Assembly (NCBI GenBank): GCA_934646835.1
Contig: CAKUES010000012.1
Span: 1-64,000 of the forward strand
Length of the DNA: 64,000 nt
Direction: 5' to 3'
Source of the DNA: an uncultured Coriobacteriales bacterium
GTDB lineage: Bacteria; Actinomycetota; Coriobacteriia; Coriobacteriales; QAMH01
The position numbers were made by a program, and so were the translations under genes. Position 1 is the stretch's first letter, and each line of letters begins with the position of its first letter. Positions 32,230 to 41,611 of this stretch are shown here, in pieces. The notes beneath the pieces are model-generated. The model had not been told where the DNA came from. It was given only the letters and a program-made list of their open reading frames with translations, and ran no database searches.

Positions 32230-35200
32230 ATGCTCATCGACTTGCTGCAGAGGAAGCTCTTTACCTCAGAGCCCATGGAGCCGGTGGCGGCCAAGCTCGA
32301 GGCGGGGGAGGACGCGAGCGTCGGTCTCGTGGCATCCGTGCGCCCCTTCCTCGTGGCCTCGGCGTTCACGCGTTATCCGCGTCCCATGCTCGTCGTGGTG
32401 AGCGGCAACGAGGCGGCGGAGCGCTTTGCGCGCGACGTCGCCGCCTATATCGGCCGCGAGCATGTCCTCGTCCTGCCTGAGCGCCTGGACCTGCCGTGGT
32501 CGGACGCCCAGTCTGACCTCAAGGTCGTCGGTGCGCGCACACAGGCTATCGGCATGCTCGCTGCCGGCCGTAACGTGGTCGTCGTGACGAGCGCTCGCGC
32601 CTTGCTGCGCCGTTGTGCTCCGGCGGGCACCGGCGTTTTCTTCCCACTCACTGTCACCTGCGACGACGGCGTCGTCGACGGTGCCAGCGGAGAGGCCCTC
32701 GAGTACGAGCAGGTTGCCCCTGCCCTCCTCAAGCGCGGCTACCAGCACCTCGAGGAGCTCGACGGCCCGGGCACCTTCTGTGTCCATGGCGACGCAATCG
32801 ACATTTTTGGCGCGGGGATGACCTCGCCCATCCGCATCGACTTCTGGGGTGACGATGTCGACGGTCTGCGTCGCGTCGTGGCCTCCACCGGTCAGACCAT
32901 CGGCGAGCTCGAGAGCGCGGAGGTGTGGCCCTGTCGCGAGTTCACGGTGACCAAGCGCGGGCTCGAGCGAGCCCGCAAGGAGCTGCGTAATGAGATCGCC
33001 ACGGATGAGCAGGTGGCAGAGGGCATGCGAAAGCTCGAGGAAGGCATTAGCTTCACGGGTATGGAGCGCTTCATGCCCTATCTTGTTGGCGAGACCTGCA
33101 TCCCCATCGCCCATGCGGCGGCCAACACCCTGGTCGTTCTCACCGAGCCGCGATCGCTCTTTGACGACGCATCCCGCCGCTATGACGAGGTGCTCGCCCA
33201 TGCTGCCAACAACGGCGTGACAGACGACGAGGTCGCGCGCCTCTTCTGCGCCCCTGCGCGCATGGACTTTGGCACGCAACAGCGCCTCACGCTGCAGTCG
33301 ATGATGCGCGTCGGCGCACTCGTCGACGCGGACCTGCCCGTCGAGCGCCCGAGTTTCCAGGGGCGTGAGGACAAGCTCATCTCCACCTGCGCCGCTTTGG
33401 CGGACTCCCATTGCACGATGCTCTTCTCCGTGCCGGACCGCGGCGCGCGCAAGGACATGGAGCTCATGTTCACGGACAACGGCATCAGCTACGTCGAAAA
33501 CCTCAACGTCAGCGCCAAGAGCCTGCGCCAGGACCTCGTCAACATCACGGACGTCGACGTCGCGTCGGGCTTCATCATGCCTGACGCGCACCTCGCGCTT
33601 CTTTCCATCGCAGACCTCTCGCAGCGCGCCTCGCGTCGCCGCCGTGCCAGCAAGAAAATCGACATCACAGATATCACCTTCCCCTTCAAGCCGGGTGACT
33701 ACGTTGTCCACGCAAGTCATGGCATCGCGCTGTTCAAGGAGATCGTGCGCCAGGAAGTCGCCGGCAAGGAGCGCGACTACCTGCTGCTCGCCTATGCGGG
33801 GGATGACAAGCTCTTCGTCCCGGTTGAGCAGATTGACAAGGTTACGCGCTATGTGGGACCGGACGGCTCCAGCCCGCGCCTGACGCGCCTGCATACGGCG
33901 GATTGGTCGCGCGCGATGGGCAAGGCGCGCAAGTCTGCCAAGAAACTCGCCTTCGACCTCGTTGATCTCTACGCCCGCCGCTCCACGGTCAAGGGCTACA
34001 GCTACAGCACAGACGGCGATTTCATGGTGCAGATGGAGGAGCTCTTCCCCTACGAGGAGACGCCGGACCAGCTCTCCGCGATCGCGGACGTCAAGGCGGA
34101 CATGGAGTCGGAGAAGCCGATGGATCGCCTGATCTGCGGTGACGTGGGCTTTGGCAAGACGGAGGTCGCCATGCGCGCGGCCTTCAAGGCGGTGAGCGAC
34201 CACCGCCAGGTGATGATCCTGTGTCCGACGACCATCCTCGCCCAGCAGCACTACGCCAACTTCAACGACCGCTTCGCCCCCTTTGGGATCAAGGTCGAGG
34301 TCTTGAGCCGTTTTCGCACGGCGGCGCAGCAAAAGGCCGCCCTCAAGGGCTTCGCGGAAGGTGAGGTTGACGTGCTCGTCGGCACGCATCGCCTGCTCAG
34401 CCGCGACGTCAACCCCAAGGAGCTCGGCCTCATCATCATCGACGAGGAACAGCGCTTTGGCGTCGGCCACAAGGAGCAGCTCAAGAACCTGCGTGAAAGC
34501 GTCGACGTGCTCACGCTGTCCGCGACGCCCATCCCGCGCACGTTGCAGATGAGCCTGTCCGGCGTGCGCGACATGAGTCTCATCACGACTCCGCCGACCA
34601 ACCGCCGTCCCGTCAAAGTTCATGTGGGCGAGTGGGACGACGACCTCATCTCCGCTGCTATCAGGCGCGAGCTCGAGCGCAACGGCCAGGTCTACTACGT
34701 CAGCAACCGCGTGCGCACGATCGAGGACGCGGAGGAGGCCGTCCGCCAGGCAGCGCCGGAGGCGCGCATCGGCGTGGCGCACGGTCAGATGGCCCCGCAC
34801 CAGGTCGAGGACATGATGGAGCGCTTTAACGGCGGCGAGATCGACGTCCTCGTGGCGACGACCATCGTGGAAAGCGGTCTGGACAACCCGCATGCCAACA
34901 CCCTCATCATCGAGGACAGCCAGCGCCTCGGCCTGGCGCAGCTCTACCAGCTCAAAGGCCGCGTGGGCCGCTCGACCAAGCAGGCGTACGCGTACTTCCT
35001 CTTCCCGTCGGATCGCCCGCTCACGGAGGAGGCCACCCAGCGCCTGGAGGCGATCGGCGAGTTCACGGACCTGGGCAGCGGTATGCGCGTGGCGATGAAG
35101 GACCTCGAGATCCGCGGTGCGGGCAGCCTTCTGGGTGCCGAGCAAAGCGGCAACATGAGCGCTGTTGGCTTCGACCTCTTTGCCAGCTTGCTGGCAGAGG

Positions 35201-35700
35201 CCGTGAGCGACGCGCGCGGCGAGAACAAGCTCGCTCATCCGGAGGTTCACGTCGATGTGGCGGCAGACTTCATCATCCCGGAGGAGTACATGCCCGACGG
35301 CGGCGAGCGTGTGGCCTACTACCGCCGCCTCGCCGCGGCACTCACGGCGGAGGATGTCGATGCGATCGCAGAGGGCATGCGCAGCAAGTACGGCGCGCTG
35401 CCGCAGCCGGTCGTCAACATCTGCAACCGCGCGCGCATCAAGGCATGGTGCGAGGTCCTGGGCGCGACGAACGTGGCGCAGGTCGGCGGCAAGATCGTCA
35501 TCGGCGAGGTCTCCAAGTCCCTCTCCGCGGTCATCAGCGCCAACCGCGAGGCCAAGAAGCTCATCACCAAGCTGCGCGGTCTCTATGTTCCGACGATCAA
35601 GTCCTATCGCATCCCCGTGGCCAAGGGCGAGCCCGTCCTCGACATCGCGGCAGACGCCCTCAAGGCGATGGCCGACGCCGTCGAGGCAGCGGAGGAGTAA
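32230..35700 (+). CDS. mfd: Transcription-repair coupling factor
   Basis: A 1156-residue protein. ATG 32230 with GGAGG upstream; the extended frame from 32086 runs into repeat sequence. Order: UvrB-like domains at the N-terminus ([31 protein letters not shown]), CarD-like RNA polymerase-interaction domain near residue 486 ([19 protein letters not shown]), RecG-like translocase with Walker [17 protein letters not shown] (about 636), DEEQ box (about 737), [12 protein letters not shown], and the C-terminal TRCF domain ([16 protein letters not shown]). Removes stalled RNA polymerase and recruits UvrA, whose gene lies 8 kb away. Confidence 0.96.
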   Translation: MLIDLLQRKLFTSEPMEPVAAKLEAGEDASVGLVASVRPFLVASAFTRYPRPMLVVVSGNEAAERFARDVAAYIGREHVLVLPERLDLPWSDAQSDLKVVGARTQAIGMLAAGRNVVVVTSARALLRRCAPAGTGVFFPLTVTCDDGVVDGASGEALEYEQVAPALLKRGYQHLEELDGPGTFCVHGDAIDIFGAGMTSPIRIDFWGDDVDGLRRVVASTGQTIGELESAEVWPCREFTVTKRGLERARKELRNEIATDEQVAEGMRKLEEGISFTGMERFMPYLVGETCIPIAHAAANTLVVLTEPRSLFDDASRRYDEVLAHAANNGVTDDEVARLFCAPARMDFGTQQRLTLQSMMRVGALVDADLPVERPSFQGREDKLISTCAALADSHCTMLFSVPDRGARKDMELMFTDNGISYVENLNVSAKSLRQDLVNITDVDVASGFIMPDAHLALLSIADLSQRASRRRRASKKIDITDITFPFKPGDYVVHASHGIALFKEIVRQEVAGKERDYLLLAYAGDDKLFVPVEQIDKVTRYVGPDGSSPRLTRLHTADWSRAMGKARKSAKKLAFDLVDLYARRSTVKGYSYSTDGDFMVQMEELFPYEETPDQLSAIADVKADMESEKPMDRLICGDVGFGKTEVAMRAAFKAVSDHRQVMILCPTTILAQQHYANFNDRFAPFGIKVEVLSRFRTAAQQKAALKGFAEGEVDVLVGTHRLLSRDVNPKELGLIIIDEEQRFGVGHKEQLKNLRESVDVLTLSATPIPRTLQMSLSGVRDMSLITTPPTNRRPVKVHVGEWDDDLISAAIRRELERNGQVYYVSNRVRTIEDAEEAVRQAAPEARIGVAHGQMAPHQVEDMMERFNGGEIDVLVATTIVESGLDNPHANTLIIEDSQRLGLAQLYQLKGRVGRSTKQAYAYFLFPSDRPLTEEATQRLEAIGEFTDLGSGMRVAMKDLEIRGAGSLLGAEQSGNMSAVGFDLFASLLAEAVSDARGENKLAHPEVHVDVAADFIIPEEYMPDGGERVAYYRRLAAALTAEDVDAIAEGMRSKYGALPQPVVNICNRARIKAWCEVLGATNVAQVGGKIVIGEVSKSLSAVISANREAKKLITKLRGLYVPTIKSYRIPVAKGEPVLDIAADALKAMADAVEAAEE

Positions 35701-35760
35701 GGGAACTGTCACCTGGGGTGAGCGCGGATTGCGTCCAACTGTCACTGGTGCGCATTGGCT

Positions 35761-35827
35761 GAATGCCCACGTAGGGGAGGGACCCTGTCCCTCCCCATAG
35801 ACCTCGCATAAAGCAATGCCTTTCCGT
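35761..35827. repeat. Family E element, truncated copy E5
   Basis: Only the centre GGGAGGGAC-CCT-GTCCCTCCC and the right part (CATAGACCTCGCATAAAGC) remain. Confidence 0.7.
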
Positions 35828-35828
35828 A

Positions 35829-35860
35829 GCGGCGGGAGCGAGCTTGCTCGCTCCCGCCGC
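35829..35860 (+). terminator. Hairpin after mfd
   Basis: GCGGCGGGAGCGAGC folds back on GCTCGCTCCCGCCGC. A near-identical hairpin follows the cytochrome gene at 40808, and in both places a shared TGCGGCTGCGT(G/C)CGGGG-like stretch and a family-C element follow. No U-run, so terminator activity is uncertain. Confidence 0.5.
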
Positions 35861-35894
35861 TTGTGGTTACGGCTGCGTCCGGGGTATCGCGTCC

Positions 35895-36037
35895 AAAAAG
35901 TGCACGAAGTGTTAAGGGTTTTGGCGGGCAGGCGTGTAGACGGCGATTCCCGCTTGCAAAACCGCAGGTCACAGCATTGTGGATTCTTGGCTACTCGATG
36001 CAGCCGGCCAACCCTTAACACTTCGCGTGTTTTTTGA
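35895..36037. repeat. Family C nested palindrome, copy C4
   Basis: Outer arms 35895-35920 and 36010-36037 (GAAGTGTTAAGGGTT type). Inner sequence GCTTGCAAAACCGCAGGTCA then CAGCATTGTGG and TTGGCTACTCG. Confidence 0.85.
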
Positions 36038-36074
36038 TTTTGCGGACTCTCGGTGATTTTGCCAACCCACTGCA

Positions 36075-36480
36075 ACCTGTTGGCGCCGACTCCGTCTGGC
36101 GCCTACGTGGTTCCGCAATCAACTGCTAGTCGTGACGCTGCCCAATCAGCAACCGACCTTGCGTCAGCCTCATCGAGCCCCAAAGCCCACGTAGGCGCCA
36201 GACGGAGTCGGCGCCAACAGGTCGCAGCGAGCCGGCGACGCGCAACGCGCGTCAAGGCCACGTGCCGCGACGCTGCCCAATCCGCAACCGGACTCGCGTC
36301 AGCCTCATCGAGCCCCAAAGCCCACGTAGGCGCCAGACGGAGTCGGCGCCAATAGGCTGCAACGCGCGTCAAGGCCACGTGCCACGGCGTCGCGATGCTG
36401 CTCAATCCGCAACCGGACTCGCGTCAGCCTCATCGAGCCCCAAAGCCCTCATGAGCGCCAGACGGAGTCGGCGCCATCGG
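36075..36480. repeat. Family D hairpins embedded in three tandem units of about 125-138 bp
   Basis: Units start near 36130, 36268 and 36391 with GACGCTGCCCAATC-like sequence, run through CGTCAGCCTCATCGAGCCCC, and end in an inverted D hairpin (GGCGCCAGACGGAGTCGGCG). A forward D hairpin at 36082 opens the array. In this array the D core is GACTCCGTC rather than GACTTCGTC, with both halves changed together. Two related units occur at 41272-41490. Confidence 0.75.
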
Positions 36481-36528
36481 GGACCCTGAGATCGGCCGTT
36501 GCCAGCGCGCCTCTGTGGTTGTCGCTCG

Positions 36529-38052
36529 TTACTCCTCGTTTTCGACGATGTCGAGCAGCTCTTGGTGGGAGTGGATGTCGAGCTTGGCGTAGATGTGCTT
36601 GACGTGGGAGTTCACGGTGTTGCGCGAGACGACGAGCGTCTCCTCGATGTAGGCGCGGTTGCGCCCGCGGGCGAGCATGCCCAAGACCTCCGCCTCGCGC
36701 TTGGTGAGGCCGCCGCGCTCGGCGATCGCGGCGCAGCGCTCCTCGATGCTGCGGGGTGCGGGTGTAATTTGCGTCTCTATCGTTTGGCCGGCTGACTCAC
36801 AGCCGGGGCCATCGGTGTTCACAGCGTTTTCTGTAGCCTGCACGTTGGGGATGTCTGGGACGGCGGCGGCCGCCTGTGCGCCGGGAGCAGCGGGCGTGAT
36901 CTCGCGAATCGTCTCCGCAAAGCTGAAGCCGCGCAGGGCGAAGAACGCATAGGCGGCAAACAGGACGATGAAGCAACCACCCAAGACGAACAACGGCATC
37001 TCCTCGACCAGCAACGCTGCGTTGTAGTGCACGGCGATCTGCGCGCCGAGTATCGTGCCGATGCCCATGAGGCCATGGCCCCACGCGAAGACAGCAGTTG
37101 CGCCGTAGACGTTGCGCCTCATGATGGCGAGTAGGATCATCCAGGAGACCATGTCGAAGAACGTGCTTCCCGCGGAGAGCAAGGTGACACCGAGCCTGAG
37201 ATGCTCGCCGTGCCCTGCCGCAACGGCGTAGAAGCCGACGATGACGAGCAAGAGCGACCACGAGATGCACGTGTCGATCGGCAGACTCTTGCGCGCGACG
37301 ATCATGTAGATGGCGCAGGCAGCAATGACGAGGACTCCCCAGGAGCTGATGAGCGGTGTGCCGGCTTCCTCGCCAAAGCGCAGTGCAAAGCCGTAAGCGA
37401 CGCGGAAGATGAAGAGGCAGACGAAGATTTGACTGCTCAAGGGCAGGAAGGTGTTCGGCTGGGTGACAGCGAGGTCGAGCGGGGGCTCTGCTCCTGCGGT
37501 CGCCTCGAGGACGGGGCCTGCGTCATGCGAGCTCAGAAGCAGCGAGAGAAGCGGCAGACCTAGGAAGAGGACGAAGCTCACAATAAACGGGCAGTACAGG
37601 GCGACGAGATTACAGGGGTAGTAGAAGAGGAACGCCGCGATGATGCAGCTGCCGAGCTGTGTGCGGTCGAGCGTCGAGGCGCTGAGCGCGGCGGATGTCA
37701 TGACCCAGGCACGTGCCGCGCCAATCATGACGCATACCAGAAAGAGAACGGCGGTGCTGCTCAGCCTGAACGCCACGGGAAGCAGGAGGGCGGAGGCGAG
37801 CAGGAAAGCGAAGGCGGCGATGTTGAACACCGTGCCGTTGAGTCGCCTGGGCGCGAAGAAGGCGACGGCGCCTATGCCGATCATGGTCAGCACGTTGGCA
37901 GCTGTCGTCACCTCGCGTGCGTACGGGTTGATGGCATCGTAGAGCGGGAAGACCGCGGTATTCATGAATGATACGGTGAGTAAAACCGCAGCCAAGGCGA
38001 AAAACGTTCTAAGCCACGCTGGGGTAAGCACCTCTTTGATTTGTTTCAACAT
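36529..38052 (-). CDS. 12-TM LuxR-family transcriptional regulator
   Basis: A 507-residue protein, ATG at 38052 on the minus strand. The first about 400 residues hold some 12 hydrophobic helices in an MFS-like arrangement (from LRTFFALAAVLLTVSFMNTAV to LFVLGGCFIVLFAAYAFFAL). A linker rich in Ala/Pro follows. The C-terminal 65 residues are a LuxR/FixJ helix-turn-helix (GGLTKREAEVLGMLARGRNR...VVSRNTVNSHVKHIYAKLDI). This architecture is abundant in Eggerthellaceae, where such genes sit next to respiratory reductases and sense their substrates. It is divergent from the flavoprotein-cytochrome operon, its likely target. Confidence 0.9.
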   Translation of the reverse strand: MLKQIKEVLTPAWLRTFFALAAVLLTVSFMNTAVFPLYDAINPYAREVTTAANVLTMIGIGAVAFFAPRRLNGTVFNIAAFAFLLASALLLPVAFRLSSTAVLFLVCVMIGAARAWVMTSAALSASTLDRTQLGSCIIAAFLFYYPCNLVALYCPFIVSFVLFLGLPLLSLLLSSHDAGPVLEATAGAEPPLDLAVTQPNTFLPLSSQIFVCLFIFRVAYGFALRFGEEAGTPLISSWGVLVIAACAIYMIVARKSLPIDTCISWSLLLVIVGFYAVAAGHGEHLRLGVTLLSAGSTFFDMVSWMILLAIMRRNVYGATAVFAWGHGLMGIGTILGAQIAVHYNAALLVEEMPLFVLGGCFIVLFAAYAFFALRGFSFAETIREITPAAPGAQAAAAVPDIPNVQATENAVNTDGPGCESAGQTIETQITPAPRSIEERCAAIAERGGLTKREAEVLGMLARGRNRAYIEETLVVSRNTVNSHVKHIYAKLDIHSHQELLDIVENEE

Positions 38053-38101
38053 GGGCTGATTGTATCATCCTCGCTGCTTGGAATGAGGCGCCGTGGAGCT
38101 G

Positions 38102-38191
38102 TTGTACTACACGTCACAGCGAGGCGCCCTCACCATCATCACCATGCTCTGACCTGCGCAAACGCAAAAATCACCATGTCGTGGTAGTTCA
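38102..38191. promoter_or_regulatory. Inverted ACTAC-type sites in the LuxR/flavoprotein intergenic region
   Basis: TTGTACTACACG (38102-38113) and, on the other strand, TGAACTACCACG (38180-38191 read in reverse): two similar 12-mers in opposite orientation, 78 bp apart, within the 242-bp divergent region. Candidate LuxR binding sites. Confidence 0.3.
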
Positions 38192-38294
38192 TATTTCCTC
38201 CACAAACCCATACCGTCAAGCTGCCCATCTAGATGGTGGGCGTCAAGAGGAACCCATATGGGTTAGAAGAGAAGTTGTGAAGGAGGATGATTGC

Positions 38295-40052
38295 ATGGGT
38301 GCTAATCAAGGCATTTCCAGGCGCTCGTTTCTCAAGGGTCTGAGCGCTGCCATGGCAGCCGGCACGGCCGGCGTCGCTGGCGCTGGAACCCTCGGTCTCG
38401 TCGAGACCGCACACGCTGTCGAGGTCGTCGACAAGAAGACGCCGGCGACAGCGGGTTATGTCAAGACCAACACCGGCTATCCTACGGAGAACCCCGAGTG
38501 GCTGGGCGAGGCCCCGGAGATCGACGAGTCTCAGATCACCGAGACCATCGACACGGAGGTCCTGGTTGTCGGCTACGCAACCGGCGGCATGCCCGCCGTC
38601 GCCGCCGCAGTCGAGGAGGGTGCTCAGGTCTACGTCATCGACCGCCTCGAGAAGCGCTACCGCATGAAGGAGGACATCGGCACCATCAATTCCTCCATGC
38701 AAAAGGCCTACATCAAGAAGCATCCCGAGTATGAGATTACCGAGAAGGACGCCCTCGAGGAGATCGCCCGCTACGCAAACGGCTATGTGAACTACGACCT
38801 CATCAAGGTCTGGATCAGGGAGTCCGGCGCGTACATGGACTGGTATCAGAAGATCCTCGAGTCCACCAACGAGTACCATCTCGAGTTCGAGGCCGGTCTT
38901 GGCACCGACGAGGGTCAGCGTGACCGTGCGTTTGCCACGGGCCACAGCCCCCAGAAGAACAACGACAAAGTCGAGACCGAGGTCGAGGATATCTTCCTGG
39001 ACTACGTCAACTCCTTCAATCTGGCTACCTTCCGCTGGAGCGCCTACTTCATCAAGCTCGAGCAGGATGAGAACGGCCGCGTCACCGGTGCCATCGCCCA
39101 TGATGAGAAAGCTGACACCTACTTCCGCGTCAACGCGAGCAAGGGCGTTATCCTTGCCACCGGCGGCTACTCCACCAACCTCGAGATGATGCGCGCCATG
39201 CAGCCGGAGATTCTCGACGTGAAAATCGCCTGCGACGGCAGCGGCAACCCCTCTACCGGCCAGGGTATCAAGGCCGCCATGTGGGCGGGCGCGCGCAAGG
39301 ATCCCGTGGGCACCTCTATGCTGTTCAACCGCGCCTGCTGCAAGCCCGACGCCACTGCAGGCTACGGCACTCCTGGTCGCTGGTTCTGGTTTGGCGAGCA
39401 GCCCAACCTCAAGGTCAACCTCAACGGCGAGCGCTTCTGTAACGAGAGCGGCCCGTATGACTACATGCTGCACGCCGCCTATATGCAGCCGCAGCACACC
39501 TACGTCACCGTCTGGGACAAGAACCACGCCAAGTACGCCGAGCAGTTCGACGAGGTTGGTTGCTGCAGGCTGTTCCCCTTCCCCAATGGTGCCAAGAACA
39601 ACATCCCCATGGTTGCCGTCGAGGGCATGATCGACAAGCTGGTCGAGGACGGCTACGTCGTCAAGGCCAACAGCATCGAGGAGCTTGCCGAGGGTCTCAA
39701 CATCCCTGCCAAGAACCTCAAGAAGACCATCGACAAGTACAACAAATTCGCCAAGACGGGCAAGGACACGGACTATTTCAAAGAGCCGCACCGCCTGACT
39801 CCCGTCGACAGCGCCCCGTTCTACGGTGCGCGCACCGGCGCATGGCATCTCACCACGCTCGACGGCGTGATGATCAACACCGACATGCAGGTGCTCGACA
39901 TCAACAACGAGCCGATCCCCGGCTTGTTCGCCACGGGCGACTGCTCTGGTGGCTTCTTCTCCACCACCTACCCCAACCTGATGACCGGCCTGGCTTGCGG
40001 CCGCACGATGACCTTTGGCCGTCATGCGGGCAAGTACGTGGCCAACCTGTAG
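38295..40052 (+). CDS. Tat-exported FAD-dependent reductase (fumarate reductase/3-ketosteroid dehydrogenase-like)
   Basis: A 585-residue protein, ATG 38295 after AAGGAGGATG. Tat leader SRRSFLKGLSAAMAAGTAG (Arg 9-10), cut near VETAHA. The FAD domain begins IDTEVLVVGYATGGMPAVAA; the usual third Gly of GxGxxG is Ala here. C-terminal FAD-binding signature PIPGLFATGDCSGGFF and YPNLMTGLACGRTMTFGRHAG. There is no heme domain and no covalent-FMN domain, so electrons should come from the cytochrome encoded 24 bp downstream. The pair resembles the Cgr2/Cgr1 arrangement of Eggerthella lenta in architecture (gene order reversed). The substrate cannot be read from sequence. Confidence 0.85.
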   Translation: MGANQGISRRSFLKGLSAAMAAGTAGVAGAGTLGLVETAHAVEVVDKKTPATAGYVKTNTGYPTENPEWLGEAPEIDESQITETIDTEVLVVGYATGGMPAVAAAVEEGAQVYVIDRLEKRYRMKEDIGTINSSMQKAYIKKHPEYEITEKDALEEIARYANGYVNYDLIKVWIRESGAYMDWYQKILESTNEYHLEFEAGLGTDEGQRDRAFATGHSPQKNNDKVETEVEDIFLDYVNSFNLATFRWSAYFIKLEQDENGRVTGAIAHDEKADTYFRVNASKGVILATGGYSTNLEMMRAMQPEILDVKIACDGSGNPSTGQGIKAAMWAGARKDPVGTSMLFNRACCKPDATAGYGTPGRWFWFGEQPNLKVNLNGERFCNESGPYDYMLHAAYMQPQHTYVTVWDKNHAKYAEQFDEVGCCRLFPFPNGAKNNIPMVAVEGMIDKLVEDGYVVKANSIEELAEGLNIPAKNLKKTIDKYNKFAKTGKDTDYFKEPHRLTPVDSAPFYGARTGAWHLTTLDGVMINTDMQVLDINNEPIPGLFATGDCSGGFFSTTYPNLMTGLACGRTMTFGRHAGKYVANL

Positions 40053-40076
40053 CGAGATATCCGAGAGGAGGAAGAA

Positions 40077-40778
40077 ATGACCGAGGAAACCAAGAACGAG
40101 GCAGCCGAGACTGAGCAGACCGCTGTCTCCGAGGGTGCCGAGGCTCCCAAGGGCGGCAAGCTCAAGGCCAAGCTCGACGCTATGAAGCGCTGGCAGGTGA
40201 CCCTTATCGCCGTCGTGGCGGTTGTCGTCGTCGCCGGTGGTGGCTTTGCCGTGTGGCATGACCAGCCGAGCTTCTGCAACGCCATCTGCCATACCCCGAT
40301 GGACAACTACGTCGACGGCTACTTCAACGACGAGAACCAGCTGGCTTACCAGCATGCCCACGTCGACGGCACCAGCCTTGCAGCAGCAACGCTCAAGGGC
40401 GGCGTCAAGGACAAGAACGCCAAGTGCCTGACCTGCCACGAGGCGCATCTCGACGAGCAGATGAAGGAGGGCATCTCCTGGGTGAGCGGCAACTACACCG
40501 TCGACACCGATGGCAACCCTGTGATCGCCGAGCCCGCCTACAAGGGCAACAAGGAGTTCTGCACCCAGTGCCATGACTACAGCAAGGTCATCGCCGCAAC
40601 GGAGCACTACTGGGGCGAGGACGAGCCTGCCAACCCGCACGCCTCCCACCAGGGCGAGCTCGAGTGCAGCACCTGCCATAAGCCTCACGGCACCTCCGTG
40701 CTGATGTGCGACAGCTGCCATAACTTCGCCGTCCCCGAGGGATGGCAGACCCCGAGCCAGGCTGACGCCCAGGCGTAG
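40077..40778 (+). CDS. NrfH/NapC-like membrane-anchored multiheme cytochrome c
   Basis: A 233-residue protein, ATG 40077 after GAGAGGAGG. Charged, Glu-rich N-terminal tail, one TM helix (about 41-60), then heme-binding motifs at C67-x3-C71-H72 (CNAICH), C117-x2-C120-H, C162-x2-C165-H, C197-x2-C200-H and C211-x2-C214-H. The first has three residues between the cysteines instead of two. NrfH-type proteins oxidise menaquinol and reduce a partner outside the membrane, here the Tat flavoprotein. The second conserved element, HTPMDNY, fits the distal-Met segment after the first heme of NrfH. Confidence 0.88.
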   Translation: MTEETKNEAAETEQTAVSEGAEAPKGGKLKAKLDAMKRWQVTLIAVVAVVVVAGGGFAVWHDQPSFCNAICHTPMDNYVDGYFNDENQLAYQHAHVDGTSLAAATLKGGVKDKNAKCLTCHEAHLDEQMKEGISWVSGNYTVDTDGNPVIAEPAYKGNKEFCTQCHDYSKVIAATEHYWGEDEPANPHASHQGELECSTCHKPHGTSVLMCDSCHNFAVPEGWQTPSQADAQA

Positions 40779-40807
40779 GGGCCCGTACGGTATATGCTTT
40801 TCCGCAC

Positions 40808-40836
40808 GGCGGGAGCGAGCTTGCTCGCCCCCGCCG
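40808..40836 (+). terminator. Hairpin after the cytochrome gene
   Basis: CGGCGGGAGCGAGC-TT-GCTCGCCCCCGCCG with one mismatch, the counterpart of the hairpin after mfd at 35829. No U-run; possible terminator. Confidence 0.5.
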
Positions 40837-40871
40837 TTTGCTGTTGCGGCTGCGTGCGGGGGTTCTCGTCC

Positions 40872-41013
40872 AAAAAGTGCACGAAGTATGCAAGATTGAA
40901 GGCTATAGTCGAGCAGTTGGCTTACGGCAGCGCTGTGACCTGCGGTTTTGCAAGCGGAAATCGCCGTCTATTCGTTCACTCGCCTCAATCTTACGTACTT
41001 CGCGAGCCTTTTG
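40872..41013. repeat. Family C nested palindrome, copy C5 (inverted core)
   Basis: Outer arms start AAAAAGTGCACGAAGTATGC (40872) and end at 41013 with CGTACTTCGCGAGCCTTTTG. The core is in the opposite direction to other copies (CAGCGCTGTGACCTGCGG). Arm matching is looser than in C2, C4 and C6. Confidence 0.75.
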
Positions 41014-41027
41014 AGTTAGCGGTTGCC

Positions 41028-41172
41028 TCAAAAACATCGCGAAGTGTTAAGGGTTGGGGTGCGTTGCTGAGTAGACGGCGGATAACGCTTGCAAAACCGC
41101 AGGTCACAGCGTTGCCGAATCTTGGCTACTCGATGCAGCCGGCCAACCCTTAACACTTCGCGTACTTTTTGA
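41028..41172. repeat. Family C nested palindrome, copy C6
   Basis: Outer arms 41028-41057 and 41143-41172 (CGCGAAGTGTTAAGGGTTGG), 145 bp in all. Inner GAGTAG / CTACTC stem, core GCAAAACCGCAGGTCACAGC. Confidence 0.85.
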
Positions 41173-41211
41173 TTCTGCGGCCTCTCGGTGAGCTTGCCGC
41201 CCTGCTGCAAC

Positions 41212-41490
41212 CAGATGGCGCCGACTTCGTCTGGCGCCTACGTGGTTCTGCATTCAACCGCTGGTCGCGATGTTGTTCAATCCGCAGCCGTATTCGCGTG
41301 AGCACCGGTGGGCCCCAGAGCCCACGGAGGCGCCAGACGAAGTCGGCGCCAGTAGGTCGCAGCGAGTCGACGACGTGCAATGCGCATCGCCGCTATGGCG
41401 TCTCGACGCCGCTCGGTTGGCAGCCGGCCTTGCGTCAGCTCCGGTGGGCCCCAGAGCCCACGTAGGCGCCAGACGAAGTCGGCGCCATCA
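41212..41490. repeat. Family D hairpins with two tandem units
   Basis: Forward D hairpin at 41216-41245, then two units beginning near 41272 and 41403 containing CCGGTGGGCCCCAGAGCCCA and ending in the inverted D hairpin GGCGCCAGACGAAGTCGGCG. Related to the 36.1-36.5 kb array but with the TTC version of the D core. Confidence 0.7.
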
Positions 41491-41611
41491 GGCTGCAGCG
41501 GGTTGGCGGTGTGCAATATGTGCAGAAATCCGAGGTCAACGGCTTTTTAGTTGTGCGCGTTTCGTGGTAGAGGGGCGACCCTCTTCAAAATGTGCGATAA
41601 TCGGCAGAATT

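Larger units (their letters stand above)
35701..36530. other. 0.83-kb gene-free repeat island between mfd and the LuxR gene
   Basis: No supportable gene. Contains a partial A/B-type sequence (CAACTGTCACTGGTGCGCATTGG, near 35735), family-E remnant E5, a strong hairpin (35829-35860), family-C copy C4, an inverted pair of D hairpins and three about 130-bp tandem repeats. It lies between convergent mfd and the LuxR gene. Confidence 0.7.
40779..41611. other. 0.83-kb gene-free repeat island
   Basis: No supportable gene. Contains the hairpin 40808-40836, family-C copies C5 and C6 in opposite orientation, a forward D hairpin (41212) and two tandem units with inverted D hairpins (to about 41490). Promoter-like GATAAT at 41596. 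Long frames here read through the D repeats only. Confidence 0.7.

Noticed and set aside
36130..36480. Tandem units considered as a CRISPR array
   Set aside because: Units are 123-138 bp with no short repeat/unique spacer alternation and no cas genes nearby.
36053..36489. Short open frames reading RRSRRQ and LAPTASGAY peptides in the repeat islands
   Set aside because: They only translate the GGCGCC hairpin repeat in different frames; the same peptide appears wherever the repeat occurs, on both strands.
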